Counted from the first letter of the stretch, positions 7,942 through 16,185 are shown. The stretch: 35,360 nucleotides of DNA from Burkholderiales bacterium (GCA_020851255.1 JADZDA010000038.1:1-35360); one strand, 5' to 3'. Made by a program: numbers and translations. Notes: generated from the letters alone by a model not told the origin.

Positions 7942-9468
7942 ATGCTGACCCGCGCTTCCCTCACCATCCGGCTCCATCCGAACGACGATGTCGTCATCGC
8001 GCGCACGCAGCTCGTCTCCGGCACGCGGATCGCCGGGGAGAACGTCACGGTCGCCGGCCTCGTCCCCCCGGGCCACAAGATCGCCACGCGCGCCATCCGT
8101 GCCGGCCAGCCGGTGCGCCGCTACGACCAGATCATCGGCTTCGCGTCGCGCGACATCGCGCCCGGCGAGCACGTGCACCTCAATAACCTCGCGATGGGGA
8201 GCTTCGAGCGCGACTACGCGTACGGCGCCGACGCGAAGCCGACGGCGTACGTCCCGCAGCCGGCGACGTTCCGGGGCATCGTCCGCGCCGACGGTCGAGT
8301 CGCCACGCGCAACTACCTCGGCATCCTGTCGACGGTGAACTGCTCGGCGACGGTCGCCCAGGCGATCGCCGATCGCGTCACCGCGTCCGGTGCGCTCGGG
8401 CGCTACCCCAACGTCGACGGCGTCGTCGCGCTGACGCACGGCTCGGGCTGCGGGATGGACACGCACGGCGAGGGCATGACGCTACTGCGCCGGACGCTCG
8501 GCGGTTACGCGCGGCACGCGAACTTCGCCGGCGTGCTGATCGTGGGCCTGGGCTGCGAGGCGAACCAGGTTTCGTCGCTGCTCGGCGCGGAGTCGCTCGC
8601 CGAAGGGCCGCTCCTGCGCACGTTCAGCATCGAGGACACCGGCGGCTCCGCGAAGACGGTCGCGCGCGGAGTGGCGATGATCGAGGAGATGCTGCCGCAC
8701 GCGAACGCTGTCGAGCGCGAGCCGGTGCCGGCCGCGCACATCGTCGTCGGCCTGCAATGCGGCGGCTCCGACGGCTACTCGGGGATCACCGCGAACCCGG
8801 CGCTCGGTGCCGCGGTCGACCTGCTGGTGCGCCACGGCGGCACCGCGATCCTGTCGGAGACCCCGGAGATCTACGGCGCCGAGCACCTGCTCACGCGCCG
8901 CGCGGTGTCGCGCGCGGTCGGCGAGAAGCTGGTCGCGCGCATCCGCTGGTGGGAGACGTACACCAGGCGTGAAGAAGGCGAGATGAACAACAACCCGTCG
9001 CCGGGCAACAAGGCCGGCGGACTCACGACGATCCTCGAGAAGAGCCTGGGCGCGGTCGCCAAGGGCGGGACGACCAACCTGGTCGACGTCTACGAGTACG
9101 CGCAGGCCGTGACCGCGAAGGGGTTCGTCTACATGGACACGCCCGGCTACGATCCGGTGTCGGCGACCGGGCAGGTCGCCGGCGGCGCGAACCTGATCTG
9201 CTTCACCACCGGGCGCGGTTCCGCGTACGGCTGCGCGCCGGCGCCTTCGCTCAAGCTCGCGACCAACTCCGCGCTGTGGGCGAAGCAGGAGGAGGACATC
9301 GACTTGAACTGCGGGGAGATCGCCGACGGCAGCGCGACCGTCGATCAGGTCGGTCGCCGGCTGTTCGATCTCCTGCTCGCGACCGCGTCCGGCGATCGCA
9401 CCAAGAGCGAAACGCACGGCTACGGCCAGAACGAATTCGGGCCCTGGCAACTGGGCGCCGTGATGTAG
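7942..9468 (+). CDS. UxaA/GarD-type altronate or galactarate dehydratase (508 aa)
   Basis: This full-length two-part sugar-acid dehydratase has an N-terminal SAF-like domain (about 1-95; HPNDDVV and GEHVHLNN) and the large catalytic part (about 110-508). Family motifs are RNYLGILSTVNCSA, GSGCGM, QCGGSDGYSGITANP, NPSPGNKAGGLTTI and FTTGRGSAYG. UxaA converts D-altronate to 2-keto-3-deoxygluconate; GarD acts on galactarate. Segments such as YPNVDGVVALTHG are closer to GarD, while the length lies between the two, so the substrate is left open. GGAGA precedes the ATG. It lies 21 bases after the enolase-type dehydratase. Confidence 0.88.
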   Translation: MLTRASLTIRLHPNDDVVIARTQLVSGTRIAGENVTVAGLVPPGHKIATRAIRAGQPVRRYDQIIGFASRDIAPGEHVHLNNLAMGSFERDYAYGADAKPTAYVPQPATFRGIVRADGRVATRNYLGILSTVNCSATVAQAIADRVTASGALGRYPNVDGVVALTHGSGCGMDTHGEGMTLLRRTLGGYARHANFAGVLIVGLGCEANQVSSLLGAESLAEGPLLRTFSIEDTGGSAKTVARGVAMIEEMLPHANAVEREPVPAAHIVVGLQCGGSDGYSGITANPALGAAVDLLVRHGGTAILSETPEIYGAEHLLTRRAVSRAVGEKLVARIRWWETYTRREEGEMNNNPSPGNKAGGLTTILEKSLGAVAKGGTTNLVDVYEYAQAVTAKGFVYMDTPGYDPVSATGQVAGGANLICFTTGRGSAYGCAPAPSLKLATNSALWAKQEEDIDLNCGEIADGSATVDQVGRRLFDLLLATASGDRTKSETHGYGQNEFGPWQLGAVM

Positions 9469-9514
9469 CCGGGCGATCGTTCCCGGTCACCGAATCCCCG
9501 GAGTCGACGACGAC

Positions 9515-11266
9515 ATGACGAAGCCGAAGCAACCGATCCGCGCGCGCGCCAAGCCGCGCAAGCTCCGTTCCGCAGGCTGGTTCGATAGCGGTGGCCGCGA
9601 CGATTTCGTCCACCGCTCGTGGATGAAGAACCAGGGATTCCCCCACGACCTCTTCATCGGGAAGCCGGTGATCGGCATCTGCAACACCTGGTCCGAGGTG
9701 ACGCCCTGCAACGCGCACTTCCGCGAACTCGCCGAGCACGTCAAGGCCGGCGTGCTCGAGGCCGGCGGCTTCCCGCTCGAGTTCCCGGTGATGAGCCTGG
9801 GCGAGCCGGTGATGCGGCCGACGACGATGCTGTTCCGCAACCAGGTCGCGATGGACGTCGAGGAATCGATCCGCGCGAACCCGTTCGACGGCGTCGTGCT
9901 GATGATGGGCTGCGACAAGACGACGCCGGCGCTCCTGATGGGCGCCGCGTCCTGCGACCTGCCGACGATCGGCATCTCCGGCGGCCCGATGCTCAACGGC
10001 AAGTTCCGCGGCGAGGACGTCGGATCGGGCACGCTGACCTGGCAGTTGACCGCGAAGCTCAAGACCGGCGAGTTCAAGGAAGAGGACATGATCGAGGCGG
10101 AGGCGTGCCAGTCGCGCTCCGCCGGCCATTGCATGACCATGGGCACCGCGTCGACGATGGCGTCGATGGTCGAGGCGCTGGGCATGGGCCTGCCGACCCA
10201 CGCCGCGATCCCGGCCGTCGATTCGCGCCGCAAGGTCCTCTGCCGGATGGTCGGCCGCCGGATCGTCGAGATGGTGCGCGAGGACCTGCGCATCTCCAGG
10301 ATCCTGACCAAGGCCGCGTTCGAGAACGCGATCATGGTCAACGGCGCGATCGGCGGATCGACCAACGCGGTCGTCCACCTGCTCGCGATCGCCGGGCGGC
10401 TCGGCGTGAAGCTCACGCTCGACGACTGGGACCGCCTCGGGCGCGAGATCCCCTGCCTGGTCAACCTGATGCCGTCGGGGAAGTACCTGATGGAGGATTT
10501 CTACTACGCGGGCGGCCTGCCCGTGGTGATCCGCGAGATCGGCGAGCACCTGCACAAGGACGCGCTGACCGTGAACGGCCGGTCGATCTGGGAGAACTGC
10601 AAGGACGCGGTCAACTACGACGCGAAGGTGATCACGCCGGTCGGCAAGCCGTTCAAGCGGCAGGGCGGCATCGCGGTGCTGCGCGGCAATCTCGCGCCGA
10701 ACGGCGCGGTGCTCAAGCCCTCGGCCGCGACGCCGAAGTTGATGAAGCACAAGGGCCGCGCGGTCGTCTTCAAGGACATCGACGACCTGCACGCGCGCAT
10801 CGACGACCCGAAGCTCGACGTGAAGGCCGACGACGTGCTGGTGCTGCAGAACTGCGGGCCCAAGGGCTATCCCGGCTTCCCCGAGGTCGGCAACTTCGCG
10901 CTGCCGGCGAAGCTCCTCAAGGCCGGCGTCACCGACATGGTGCGCATCTCCGATGCGCGGATGTCCGGCACCGCCTACGGCACCGTCGTGCTGCACACCG
11001 CGCCCGAGGCCGCGGTCGGCGGGCCGCTCGCGCTGGTGCAGACCGGCGACACGATCGAGCTCGACGTCGCCAGGCGCCGGCTGGTGCTGCACGTCTCCGA
11101 CGACGAACTCGCCGCGCGCCGCGCGAAGTGGAAGGCGCCCAAGCCCCACGCCGACCGCGGCTGGGTCAAGCTCTACTGCGACACCGTCCAGCAGGCCGAC
11201 CAGGGCGTCGACTGCGATTTCCTCGTCGGCGCGTCCGGGGCGGCGGTGGGCAGGCCGAGTCACTGA
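9515..11266 (+). CDS. L-arabinonate dehydratase-type IlvD/Edd family dehydratase (583 aa)
   Basis: The enzyme belongs to the iron-sulfur IlvD/Edd family, which dehydrates sugar acids. Cluster cysteines are visible at C65 (TPCN), C133 (MGCDKTTP) and C206 (GHCMTMG); K135 is the lysine that is carbamylated in characterised homologues. The late SDARMSGTAYG segment carries the proposed catalytic serine. The opening PRKLRSAGWF and the DFLVGASG ending follow the Rhizobium leguminosarum L-arabinonate dehydratase pattern rather than biosynthetic dihydroxy-acid dehydratase. GGAG lies upstream of the ATG. It appears to be the last gene of the rightward operon. Confidence 0.87.
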   Translation: MTKPKQPIRARAKPRKLRSAGWFDSGGRDDFVHRSWMKNQGFPHDLFIGKPVIGICNTWSEVTPCNAHFRELAEHVKAGVLEAGGFPLEFPVMSLGEPVMRPTTMLFRNQVAMDVEESIRANPFDGVVLMMGCDKTTPALLMGAASCDLPTIGISGGPMLNGKFRGEDVGSGTLTWQLTAKLKTGEFKEEDMIEAEACQSRSAGHCMTMGTASTMASMVEALGMGLPTHAAIPAVDSRRKVLCRMVGRRIVEMVREDLRISRILTKAAFENAIMVNGAIGGSTNAVVHLLAIAGRLGVKLTLDDWDRLGREIPCLVNLMPSGKYLMEDFYYAGGLPVVIREIGEHLHKDALTVNGRSIWENCKDAVNYDAKVITPVGKPFKRQGGIAVLRGNLAPNGAVLKPSAATPKLMKHKGRAVVFKDIDDLHARIDDPKLDVKADDVLVLQNCGPKGYPGFPEVGNFALPAKLLKAGVTDMVRISDARMSGTAYGTVVLHTAPEAAVGGPLALVQTGDTIELDVARRRLVLHVSDDELAARRAKWKAPKPHADRGWVKLYCDTVQQADQGVDCDFLVGASGAAVGRPSH

Positions 11267-11332
11267 CGCGCTCCGCGGGGCGGCCCCGGCGCGGGGATCG
11301 CGGACTTGCGCGCCGGCGGCAACCGCGCCACA

Positions 11333-11354
11333 ATGACAATGTCATATTTGTCAT
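11333..11354. promoter_or_regulatory. Palindrome plus repeated half-site upstream of the secreted protein gene
   Basis: ATGACA (11333-11338), one central A, and TGTCAT (11340-11345) form a perfect 13-base palindrome. A second TGTCAT follows at 11349-11354. In this very GC-rich sequence an AT-rich symmetric block 40-60 bases ahead of a start codon is a good operator candidate. A weak promoter (TTGCGC at 11306, 17 bases, CACAAT at 11329) would end inside it. The cognate regulator is unknown. Confidence 0.45.
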
Positions 11355-11390
11355 CCGCCGGTGCCGACAGGTTTGCCGGCCGGTCCCGCC

Positions 11391-13460
11391 ATGGCCCAGC
11401 GTCCCGTGTCTCGCGTGCTCGCCGTCGTCACCTGCGTGGCGGCGCTCGGCGCGCCGACGGTCGCCGCACACACCGCCACCACCGTCTGGTCGCTCGCGCC
11501 GGCCGCGGGTCGCGCCGCGAATCAGGTTGGCTCGACGGTTCAGGTCGACGGCATCCGCTGGCTCGGCCGCGACGCCCCCGACGCGACGACGCTGCTCGGC
11601 CTCGCGTTCGCGGGACCTGAGATCCGGCCGCTCTCGATCGTCAGCGCGACGCTGACGATCACCGCGCTGCGCGGCCGCGGTCCGGTGGCCGGCGAGGTTC
11701 GCGCCGAATTGAACCCGGTGCCGCTGCCGTTCGGGCCGGCGGCGAACATCGCCTCGCGCCCGACCTTCGCCGCTGCGTCCTCGATCTCCGCGCCGTCCTG
11801 GCCGCGCGGCGCGATGCAGCGCTTCGACGTGACCAACGCGGTTCGCGCCGCATTCGCGCAGGGGCCGCGATCGTCCCTCGCGCTGATCGCGGCGGCGAGC
11901 GGGGCAGCCGCCGGCCGGCACACCTTCATGACGACCGGCGCCGCGGCGCCGACGCTGACCGTCGTGTTCGACGAGGACCACGGCCTGCCGCCGGTCCAGC
12001 CGGCCGGCTGGTCGCGCGCGATGGGGCGCTGGACGCCGACCGCGCCGCACGACACCTGCACGAAGGTGCTGCACGACAGTTACTCCGTGATCGGCCCCGA
12101 TGGCAAGCGCTACCCGACCTGGCACCCGCCGGTCGTCGTCGACCCGGCGACCGGACGTACCTGCACGTTCGGCCACGAGCACGGCCGTGATCCGAAACGT
12201 TCGCAGCTTTGGAAGACCAGGCAGGTCCAGCGCCACTTCTACTTCGACGCCAACGGCAACGGCGTCATGGATCCGGCCGAGGAGGCGGTGACCGGCGTTC
12301 CGTTCGGCTACGCGGCCGAGCAACTCGAGGCGTACGCGGTCGCGACCGGCCGCAAGGTGATGCGCCACGAGGACCACGTCGGCCACAAGATCGACTGGGC
12401 GAACGGCGAACCGGACATCGCGACGCACGGCATGTCGAGCGCGCCCGACGGCGGCGTGTGGATCGGGCGGCTGGGCAACGGCGTGGTCGCCGCCGACACC
12501 GGCATGCGCTGCTATTTCCTCGGCAAGCCGCACCAGGGGACGAACACGCCCGACGCGTTCACGCACCATGTGCACGAGGTGCTGTATTTCGCCGATTGCC
12601 GACACGTCACCGACCTCGCCCGCTGCGCGAACCCGTCGGACCTGTCGACCTGTCCGGACGCGCACCCGATGAACTCGCGACTGTCGGTCTCGGTCATGCA
12701 GCCGTTCGGCCGCGGCGGCGGCTTCACCCGGTTCATGCCGATGTGCGGCGTCGAGCGGCGCGGTGACCCGCGCGACTTCGTGAACCTGGGCGTCGACCCG
12801 CTGATGAGCGATCTCCCCGACGGTCCCGGCGACCGCGAGATCATCACGCGCGACTGCATCGAGACCGGATTCCTGGTGCCGCAGGGACAGTGGTCGGGCA
12901 ATCTGTACGAGGCCTGGCCGGCGAGCCTCGCACTGCGGCGCGCCGACGGCACGCCGATCGTGTCTGGCATCAACCTCCTGTTCGACGTCGAGGACGCCGC
13001 GCGCTATTTCTACCCGGAGGCGACCAAGGCGCTGCGCGGCTACTCGACGCAGCGGCCCGAGCTCGCGGGCACGAACCTGGGCTACGCGATGGACCTCTGC
13101 TACGACGTCTCGCTCGCCTCGCAGGGCCGTCGCTACCGCGGCGGCCCCTGCGACTGGGCGACGAACTACGGCGCGATCACCGGCATCGGCTGGAACGATC
13201 CGAGGAGCGCCTTCCGCGGACTGCACCGCGGCATGTACTTCCAGCCGGGCACGCTCGCGCACGGCGGCGGCACCGAGGTCTTCTACACCGATCCGTTCGG
13301 CGGGAACGCGACCTCGACGCCGTTCGCCGGCGCGATCCGCCAGCAGGTGACGCCGAAGACGCTCGGCTACTCGTCGCTGATCGGCGGCGCGCCGATCGAC
13401 CCGCGCGTCGTCGACCGCCAGCACGACGACGGCGGCGGCAGCGTGCACGCGCCGAACTGA
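11391..13460 (+). CDS. Secreted protein with DNRLRE-like domain, Cys/His-rich region and EF-hand-like loop (689 aa)
   Basis: The function is not recognised. The ATG at 11391 starts a clear signal peptide (residues 1-26, ending TVAAH); an upstream in-frame GTG at 11361 would only add ten residues before it. Residues about 30-194 look like a DNRLRE-type beta-sandwich, with the typical ending of a DVT motif (146-148), hydrophobic strand, and TLTVVF. From about 220 follows a region with CTKVLHDSY, a Cys/His cluster CTFGHEHG (258-265), then DANGNGVMDPAE at 286-297, which matches a calcium-binding EF-hand loop at positions 1, 3, 5, 6, 9 and 12. The rest is rich in His, Cys and aromatic residues. 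It could be an exported or cell-surface metal-binding protein or enzyme. It stands alone, with a palindromic site upstream. Confidence 0.75.
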   Translation: MAQRPVSRVLAVVTCVAALGAPTVAAHTATTVWSLAPAAGRAANQVGSTVQVDGIRWLGRDAPDATTLLGLAFAGPEIRPLSIVSATLTITALRGRGPVAGEVRAELNPVPLPFGPAANIASRPTFAAASSISAPSWPRGAMQRFDVTNAVRAAFAQGPRSSLALIAAASGAAAGRHTFMTTGAAAPTLTVVFDEDHGLPPVQPAGWSRAMGRWTPTAPHDTCTKVLHDSYSVIGPDGKRYPTWHPPVVVDPATGRTCTFGHEHGRDPKRSQLWKTRQVQRHFYFDANGNGVMDPAEEAVTGVPFGYAAEQLEAYAVATGRKVMRHEDHVGHKIDWANGEPDIATHGMSSAPDGGVWIGRLGNGVVAADTGMRCYFLGKPHQGTNTPDAFTHHVHEVLYFADCRHVTDLARCANPSDLSTCPDAHPMNSRLSVSVMQPFGRGGGFTRFMPMCGVERRGDPRDFVNLGVDPLMSDLPDGPGDREIITRDCIETGFLVPQGQWSGNLYEAWPASLALRRADGTPIVSGINLLFDVEDAARYFYPEATKALRGYSTQRPELAGTNLGYAMDLCYDVSLASQGRRYRGGPCDWATNYGAITGIGWNDPRSAFRGLHRGMYFQPGTLAHGGGTEVFYTDPFGGNATSTPFAGAIRQQVTPKTLGYSSLIGGAPIDPRVVDRQHDDGGGSVHAPN

Positions 13461-13686
13461 CGCCGGCCGCGCCGGCATTGCGCCGCACGGACGAGTGCCG
13501 CGGTAGCGGGATCAACGAGCTTCGTTCCCGTAGCGCTCAGCCGTCCGGCGCAGCAGCGACCCCGGGTAGCCCCCGATCGCCGGCCATCAACGCGCTTCGA
13601 ACGCGGCGTTGCCACACTGACGCACTCGCCTCCGGTCCCGCGTGTCCGGGCGAGCGCCGAGTCTGCAGAGTGACATTCGTACGCGT

Positions 13687-13926
13687 TCAAGGCGGCAACG
13701 TGCCGACGCCCGCGTTGCCGGCGGCGAGCACGCGCATCGACTCGCCGGTCCGCGCCCAGCCGGCGAAGACGCCGGCGTCGGGCGCGGCGATCTCGTTGGC
13801 GAGCGCGGTGGTGAAGTCGTGCTGACGCGCCGCGTTGACGTACTCGACGGCGACCCGGTCGCTGCCCGGATCGATGACGAGGTAGCGCCAGACCCGTTCG
13901 GTGAAACACGGACCGTACGCGATCCG
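13687..13926 (-). pseudogene. Remnant of a betaproteobacterial repeat-domain surface protein
   Basis: On the minus strand this stretch encodes a C-terminal-looking piece with VEYVNAARQHDFTTAL, EIAAPDAGVFAG and WARTGESMRVLAAG. It resembles a module seen at the C-terminus of many exported betaproteobacterial proteins (pattern V-E-F/Y-Y-N-A...D-H-Y-F-x-T...E-I...D-A-G...G-W-x-R-T-G-x-S-F). Here the otherwise aromatic/His positions are altered and the piece ends soon after at a stop. No start, signal peptide or upstream body exists: the frame continues upstream only through low-quality sequence antisense to the barrel remnant. I read it as a decayed fragment; family recognition is from memory of the pattern. 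Confidence 0.45.
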
Positions 13927-13933
13927 CGACGGC

Positions 13934-14278
13934 ATGTATCGGTTGTCCGGCGTCGAGCTGTCGCTCGTCGCGATCGCGCCGGTCGGCGATCGGGCGGCGG
14001 TGTTCGCGAAGGCCGGTGCGCTCGCCTCGAAACTCGAGTACTCGGAGAGCGGCGTTGACCAGTTCGGGACTCCGACGTCGTTCTCCGCCGACGACAACTC
14101 GGTCCGCTTCGCGTGGGGCTTGGGCGGCTCGGTGAACATCACGCCGTCGTTGTCGGCGCGCATCGAATGGCAACGCGTCGAGAAGGTCGGCGAGCGCTTC
14201 GCGCTCACGACGACCGGCAACGGCGAGTTCGACCACGTCGACCTCGTCAGTGCGAGTGTCGTCTGGCGCTTCCGCTGA
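13934..14278 (+). pseudogene. Truncated outer-membrane beta-barrel (OmpA-like) fragment
   Basis: About 115 residues read as the C-terminal half of a small outer membrane barrel. There are alternating amphipathic strands (YRLSGVELSLVAIAP, VFAKAGALASKLEY, VRFAWGLGGSVNIT, LSARIEWQRV) and a last strand that ends ASVVWRFR just before the stop at 14278. No signal peptide or N-terminal strands occur upstream. The only possible starts (for example GTG 13901) begin mid-barrel, directly at the end of the opposed remnant. A complete OmpA-like barrel would need about twice this length, so it is probably a gene remnant. An unusually short functional form is unlikely. Confidence 0.6.
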
Positions 14279-14554
14279 CGCCGTCGGCGGCCGGTATCCG
14301 GACTCGGGGGACCGGGGCGCACCCGGCGCCCGGCTGCCGGGATCGCCGGAGGCTGGACATGAGTCACCCTAGCGGGCGGCAAGAACACCGGATGCTCCCA
14401 CTCGTTCGGCAGCCGCAGCCTCGTTTGCGCGCACACCGGATGGTGCGTTGTCGGGTCGCCTCGTGCCCACCTTCCATTCGCCCCGCAACCGGCGCTGTTT
14501 CGCCCGGCGACAGGGCGGAGCGCGGCCGGCGGGCTGGGCGTCCGGCTAAAGATG
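14279..14554. other. Intergenic stretch without recognised content
   Basis: Between the barrel remnant and the toxin gene there are about 275 bases with no coding frame that resembles a protein family. No repeat arm or RNA fold was recognised. With the two remnants it makes the whole of 13461-14569 free of intact genes. Confidence 0.4.
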
Positions 14555-14569
14555 CCATACAATGTATGG
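14555..14569. promoter_or_regulatory. Perfect palindrome and -10 element at the brnT start
   Basis: CCATACA, a central A, and TGTATGG form a perfect 15-base palindrome that ends directly before the brnT ATG at 14570. TACAAT (14558-14563) inside it is a good -10 hexamer; with it, transcription would start at about the ATG itself, suggesting a leaderless or nearly leaderless toxin mRNA, in line with the absence of a ribosome binding site. BrnT/BrnA complexes are known to autoregulate by operator binding, so this is the natural operator candidate. Confidence 0.6.
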
Positions 14570-14860
14570 ATGCGATTCGAGTGGGACCCCGGCAAGGCCG
14601 CCTCGAGCGCCAGGAAGCATGGCGTATCGTTCGAGGAGGCCAGGATCGTCTTCTACGACGACTTCGCCGTGCAGTTCCTCGACGACGAGCACGCGGGGAG
14701 CGAGGCGCGGTTCATCCTGCTCGGAATGAGCGAGAAGGTCCGACTACTGGTCGTCTGTCATTGCGAACGCTCGCGCGGGGAGGTTATCCGCATCATCTCG
14801 GCGCGAAAGGCGACTCGCCGCGAGGCGACGTTCTATCGAGATGGCTGGAATGAAGGCTGA
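14570..14860 (+). CDS. brnT: BrnT family type II toxin (96 aa)
   Basis: BrnT is a RelE-fold ribonuclease that halts translation by cleaving RNA and is neutralised by BrnA. The sequence has the full family pattern: MRFEWDPGKA at the start, ARKHGVSFEEA, RFILLGMS, and the core VCHCERSRGEVIRIISARKATRREATFY. The ATG at 14570 is preferred over the upstream in-frame ATG at 14552 because family members start MRFEWD and because the upstream choice would place the operator inside the gene. It overlaps brnA by 11 bases. The module looks intact, and its position beside gene remnants suggests a mobile or accessory segment. Confidence 0.92.
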   Translation: MRFEWDPGKAASSARKHGVSFEEARIVFYDDFAVQFLDDEHAGSEARFILLGMSEKVRLLVVCHCERSRGEVIRIISARKATRREATFYRDGWNEG

Positions 14861-15074
14861 ATACGATTTTTCGAAGATGAAGGCGCGCAGGAACCCCTAC
14901 GCGTCCAAGCTCAAGAAGTCCGTGACCATGCGCCTGTCGGAGGACGTGGTCGAGTACTTCAAGGCGATGGCGGCGGAGGCGGGCATCCCCTACCAGAGCC
15001 TCATCAACCTCTATCTGCGCGACTGCCTGGCGCAGAACCGGCGCATCCGGATCCGCTGGCCGAGCGCGGCCTGA
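14850..15074 (+). CDS. brnA: BrnA family antitoxin (74 aa)
   Basis: This is the ribbon-helix-helix antitoxin partner of BrnT, which binds the toxin and the operon's operator. The N-terminus MKAEYDFSKMKARRNPYASKL is the toxin-binding part of the family. The C-terminal VTMRLSEDVVEYFKAMA and GIPYQSLINLYLRDC form the DNA-binding ribbon-helix-helix. ATG 14850 is chosen because homologues start MKAEYDFSK; an in-frame ATG at 14841 would add three residues. The overlap with brnT ensures coupled synthesis. Confidence 0.92.
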   Translation: MKAEYDFSKMKARRNPYASKLKKSVTMRLSEDVVEYFKAMAAEAGIPYQSLINLYLRDCLAQNRRIRIRWPSAA

Positions 15075-15089
15075 TGGCTGCGCGGCCTC

Positions 15090-15107
15090 GAGAAGGCGCG
15101 CCTTCTT
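15090..15107. terminator. Hairpin after brnTA
   Basis: A perfect 16-base palindrome, AGAAGGCGCGCCTTCT (15091-15106), lies 17 bases after the brnA stop. It would give a GAAGG/CCTTC stem with a CGCG loop, followed by TTC only, so there is no proper U-run. It could stop transcription between the convergent brnTA and Bug-receptor genes. Confidence is low. Confidence 0.35.
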
Positions 15108-15198
15108 CGCAGCGTCCGCGTCCGGGGTGGAGAGGGCGATCGTACCGACCGCCGACCGCCCGCCGCTCCGGACGGGGGTCGCTCGCGACAGCCCGTCC

Positions 15199-16185
15199 CT
15201 AGTCGACCTTCGCCCCCGACCGCTTGACGATGTCGGCCCACTTCTCGCGCTCGCGCGAGAGGAACTCGCCGAACGGACCGGGCCCGAGCACGCGCGCCTG
15301 CGCGCTCTGCTGCGCGAAGCGCTCGCGCACGTCGGCCAGTTCCATCACCGCGCCCAGGTCGGCGGCGGCCTTGGCGACGATCTCCGGCGGCGTTCCGGCC
15401 GGCGCGAGCACGCCGAAGAACGACAGCACCTCGAAGTTCGGGTAACCGCTCTCCGAGAGCGTCGGCACGTCCGGGAACGCGGCGAGCCGTTCGAGCGAGG
15501 TCGTTCCGAGCACGCGCAGCTTCCCCGACTGGACGTGCTGGTTCACCTCGATCGGCGTGGCGAACATCATCGGCACCTGGCCGGAGACGAGATCGACGAT
15601 CGCCGGGCCGCCGCCCTTGTACGGGACGTGCGTGAGATCGACGCCGGCGCGCAGCTTGAAGAGCTCGCCGGACAGGTGCGGCACCGTGCCGTTGCCGGCG
15701 GAGGCGAAGGCGATCGAGCCGGGCTTCGCCTTCGCGAGCGCGACCAGTTCCGCGACGCTCTTCGGCGCGAACGCGGCGTTCACCACCAGGATGAACGGCG
15801 AGGTCGCGAGCAGCGACACCGGCGCGAAGTCCTTCTGCGCGTCGTAGGGCAGCGTCGGGTAGACGACCTGCGAGATCACGAACGGCGTCGGCGCGAACAG
15901 GAACGTGTAGCCGTCGGGCTTCGCCTTCGCGACCTCGGCGTTGCCGATCGTGGTGCCCGCGCCCGGCTTGTTCTCGACGACGACGCTCTGGCCCCAGCGC
16001 TCCGAGAGCTTCTGCGCGACATGGCGCGCGATGATGTCGGTGGCGCCGCCGGGCGCGAACGGAACGACCATGCGTACCGGCCGCGACGGCCAGGACTGCG
16101 CGGCCGCGGGATGGACGGCGACGATGCCGAGCACGCAGAGCGCGATCGCGGCGAGTCGTGCCAGCGTGGGATCAAGGCGGGTCAT
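15199..16185 (-). CDS. Bug family tripartite tricarboxylate transporter substrate-binding protein (328 aa)
   Basis: This is a periplasmic receptor of the Bug (TctC-like) family that is greatly expanded in betaproteobacteria; members bind carboxylates. A signal peptide (about 1-29, ending AAAQ) leads to SRPVRMVVPFAPGGATDIIAR (33-54), the hallmark ligand loop, then NKPGAGTTIGN, HVPYKGGGPAIVDLVSGQV and VLAPAGTPPEIV. GAGGAGGAA precedes the ATG. No TctA/TctB permease is nearby, which is normal for orphan Bug receptors that share permeases or act in sensing. Its ATG overlaps the stop of the upstream phosphodiesterase (ATGA). Confidence 0.93.
   Translation of the reverse strand: MTRLDPTLARLAAIALCVLGIVAVHPAAAQSWPSRPVRMVVPFAPGGATDIIARHVAQKLSERWGQSVVVENKPGAGTTIGNAEVAKAKPDGYTFLFAPTPFVISQVVYPTLPYDAQKDFAPVSLLATSPFILVVNAAFAPKSVAELVALAKAKPGSIAFASAGNGTVPHLSGELFKLRAGVDLTHVPYKGGGPAIVDLVSGQVPMMFATPIEVNQHVQSGKLRVLGTTSLERLAAFPDVPTLSESGYPNFEVLSFFGVLAPAGTPPEIVAKAAADLGAVMELADVRERFAQQSAQARVLGPGPFGEFLSREREKWADIVKRSGAKVD

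Noticed and set aside
9515-11266. Biosynthetic dihydroxy-acid dehydratase (ilvD)
   Set aside because: The N-terminal pattern and the operon context match sugar-acid dehydratases of the arabinonate type, not branched-chain amino acid synthesis.
13687-14595. Intact 302-residue minus-strand gene
   Set aside because: Only the last ~80 residues look like protein; the rest is antisense to the barrel remnant and to non-coding sequence.
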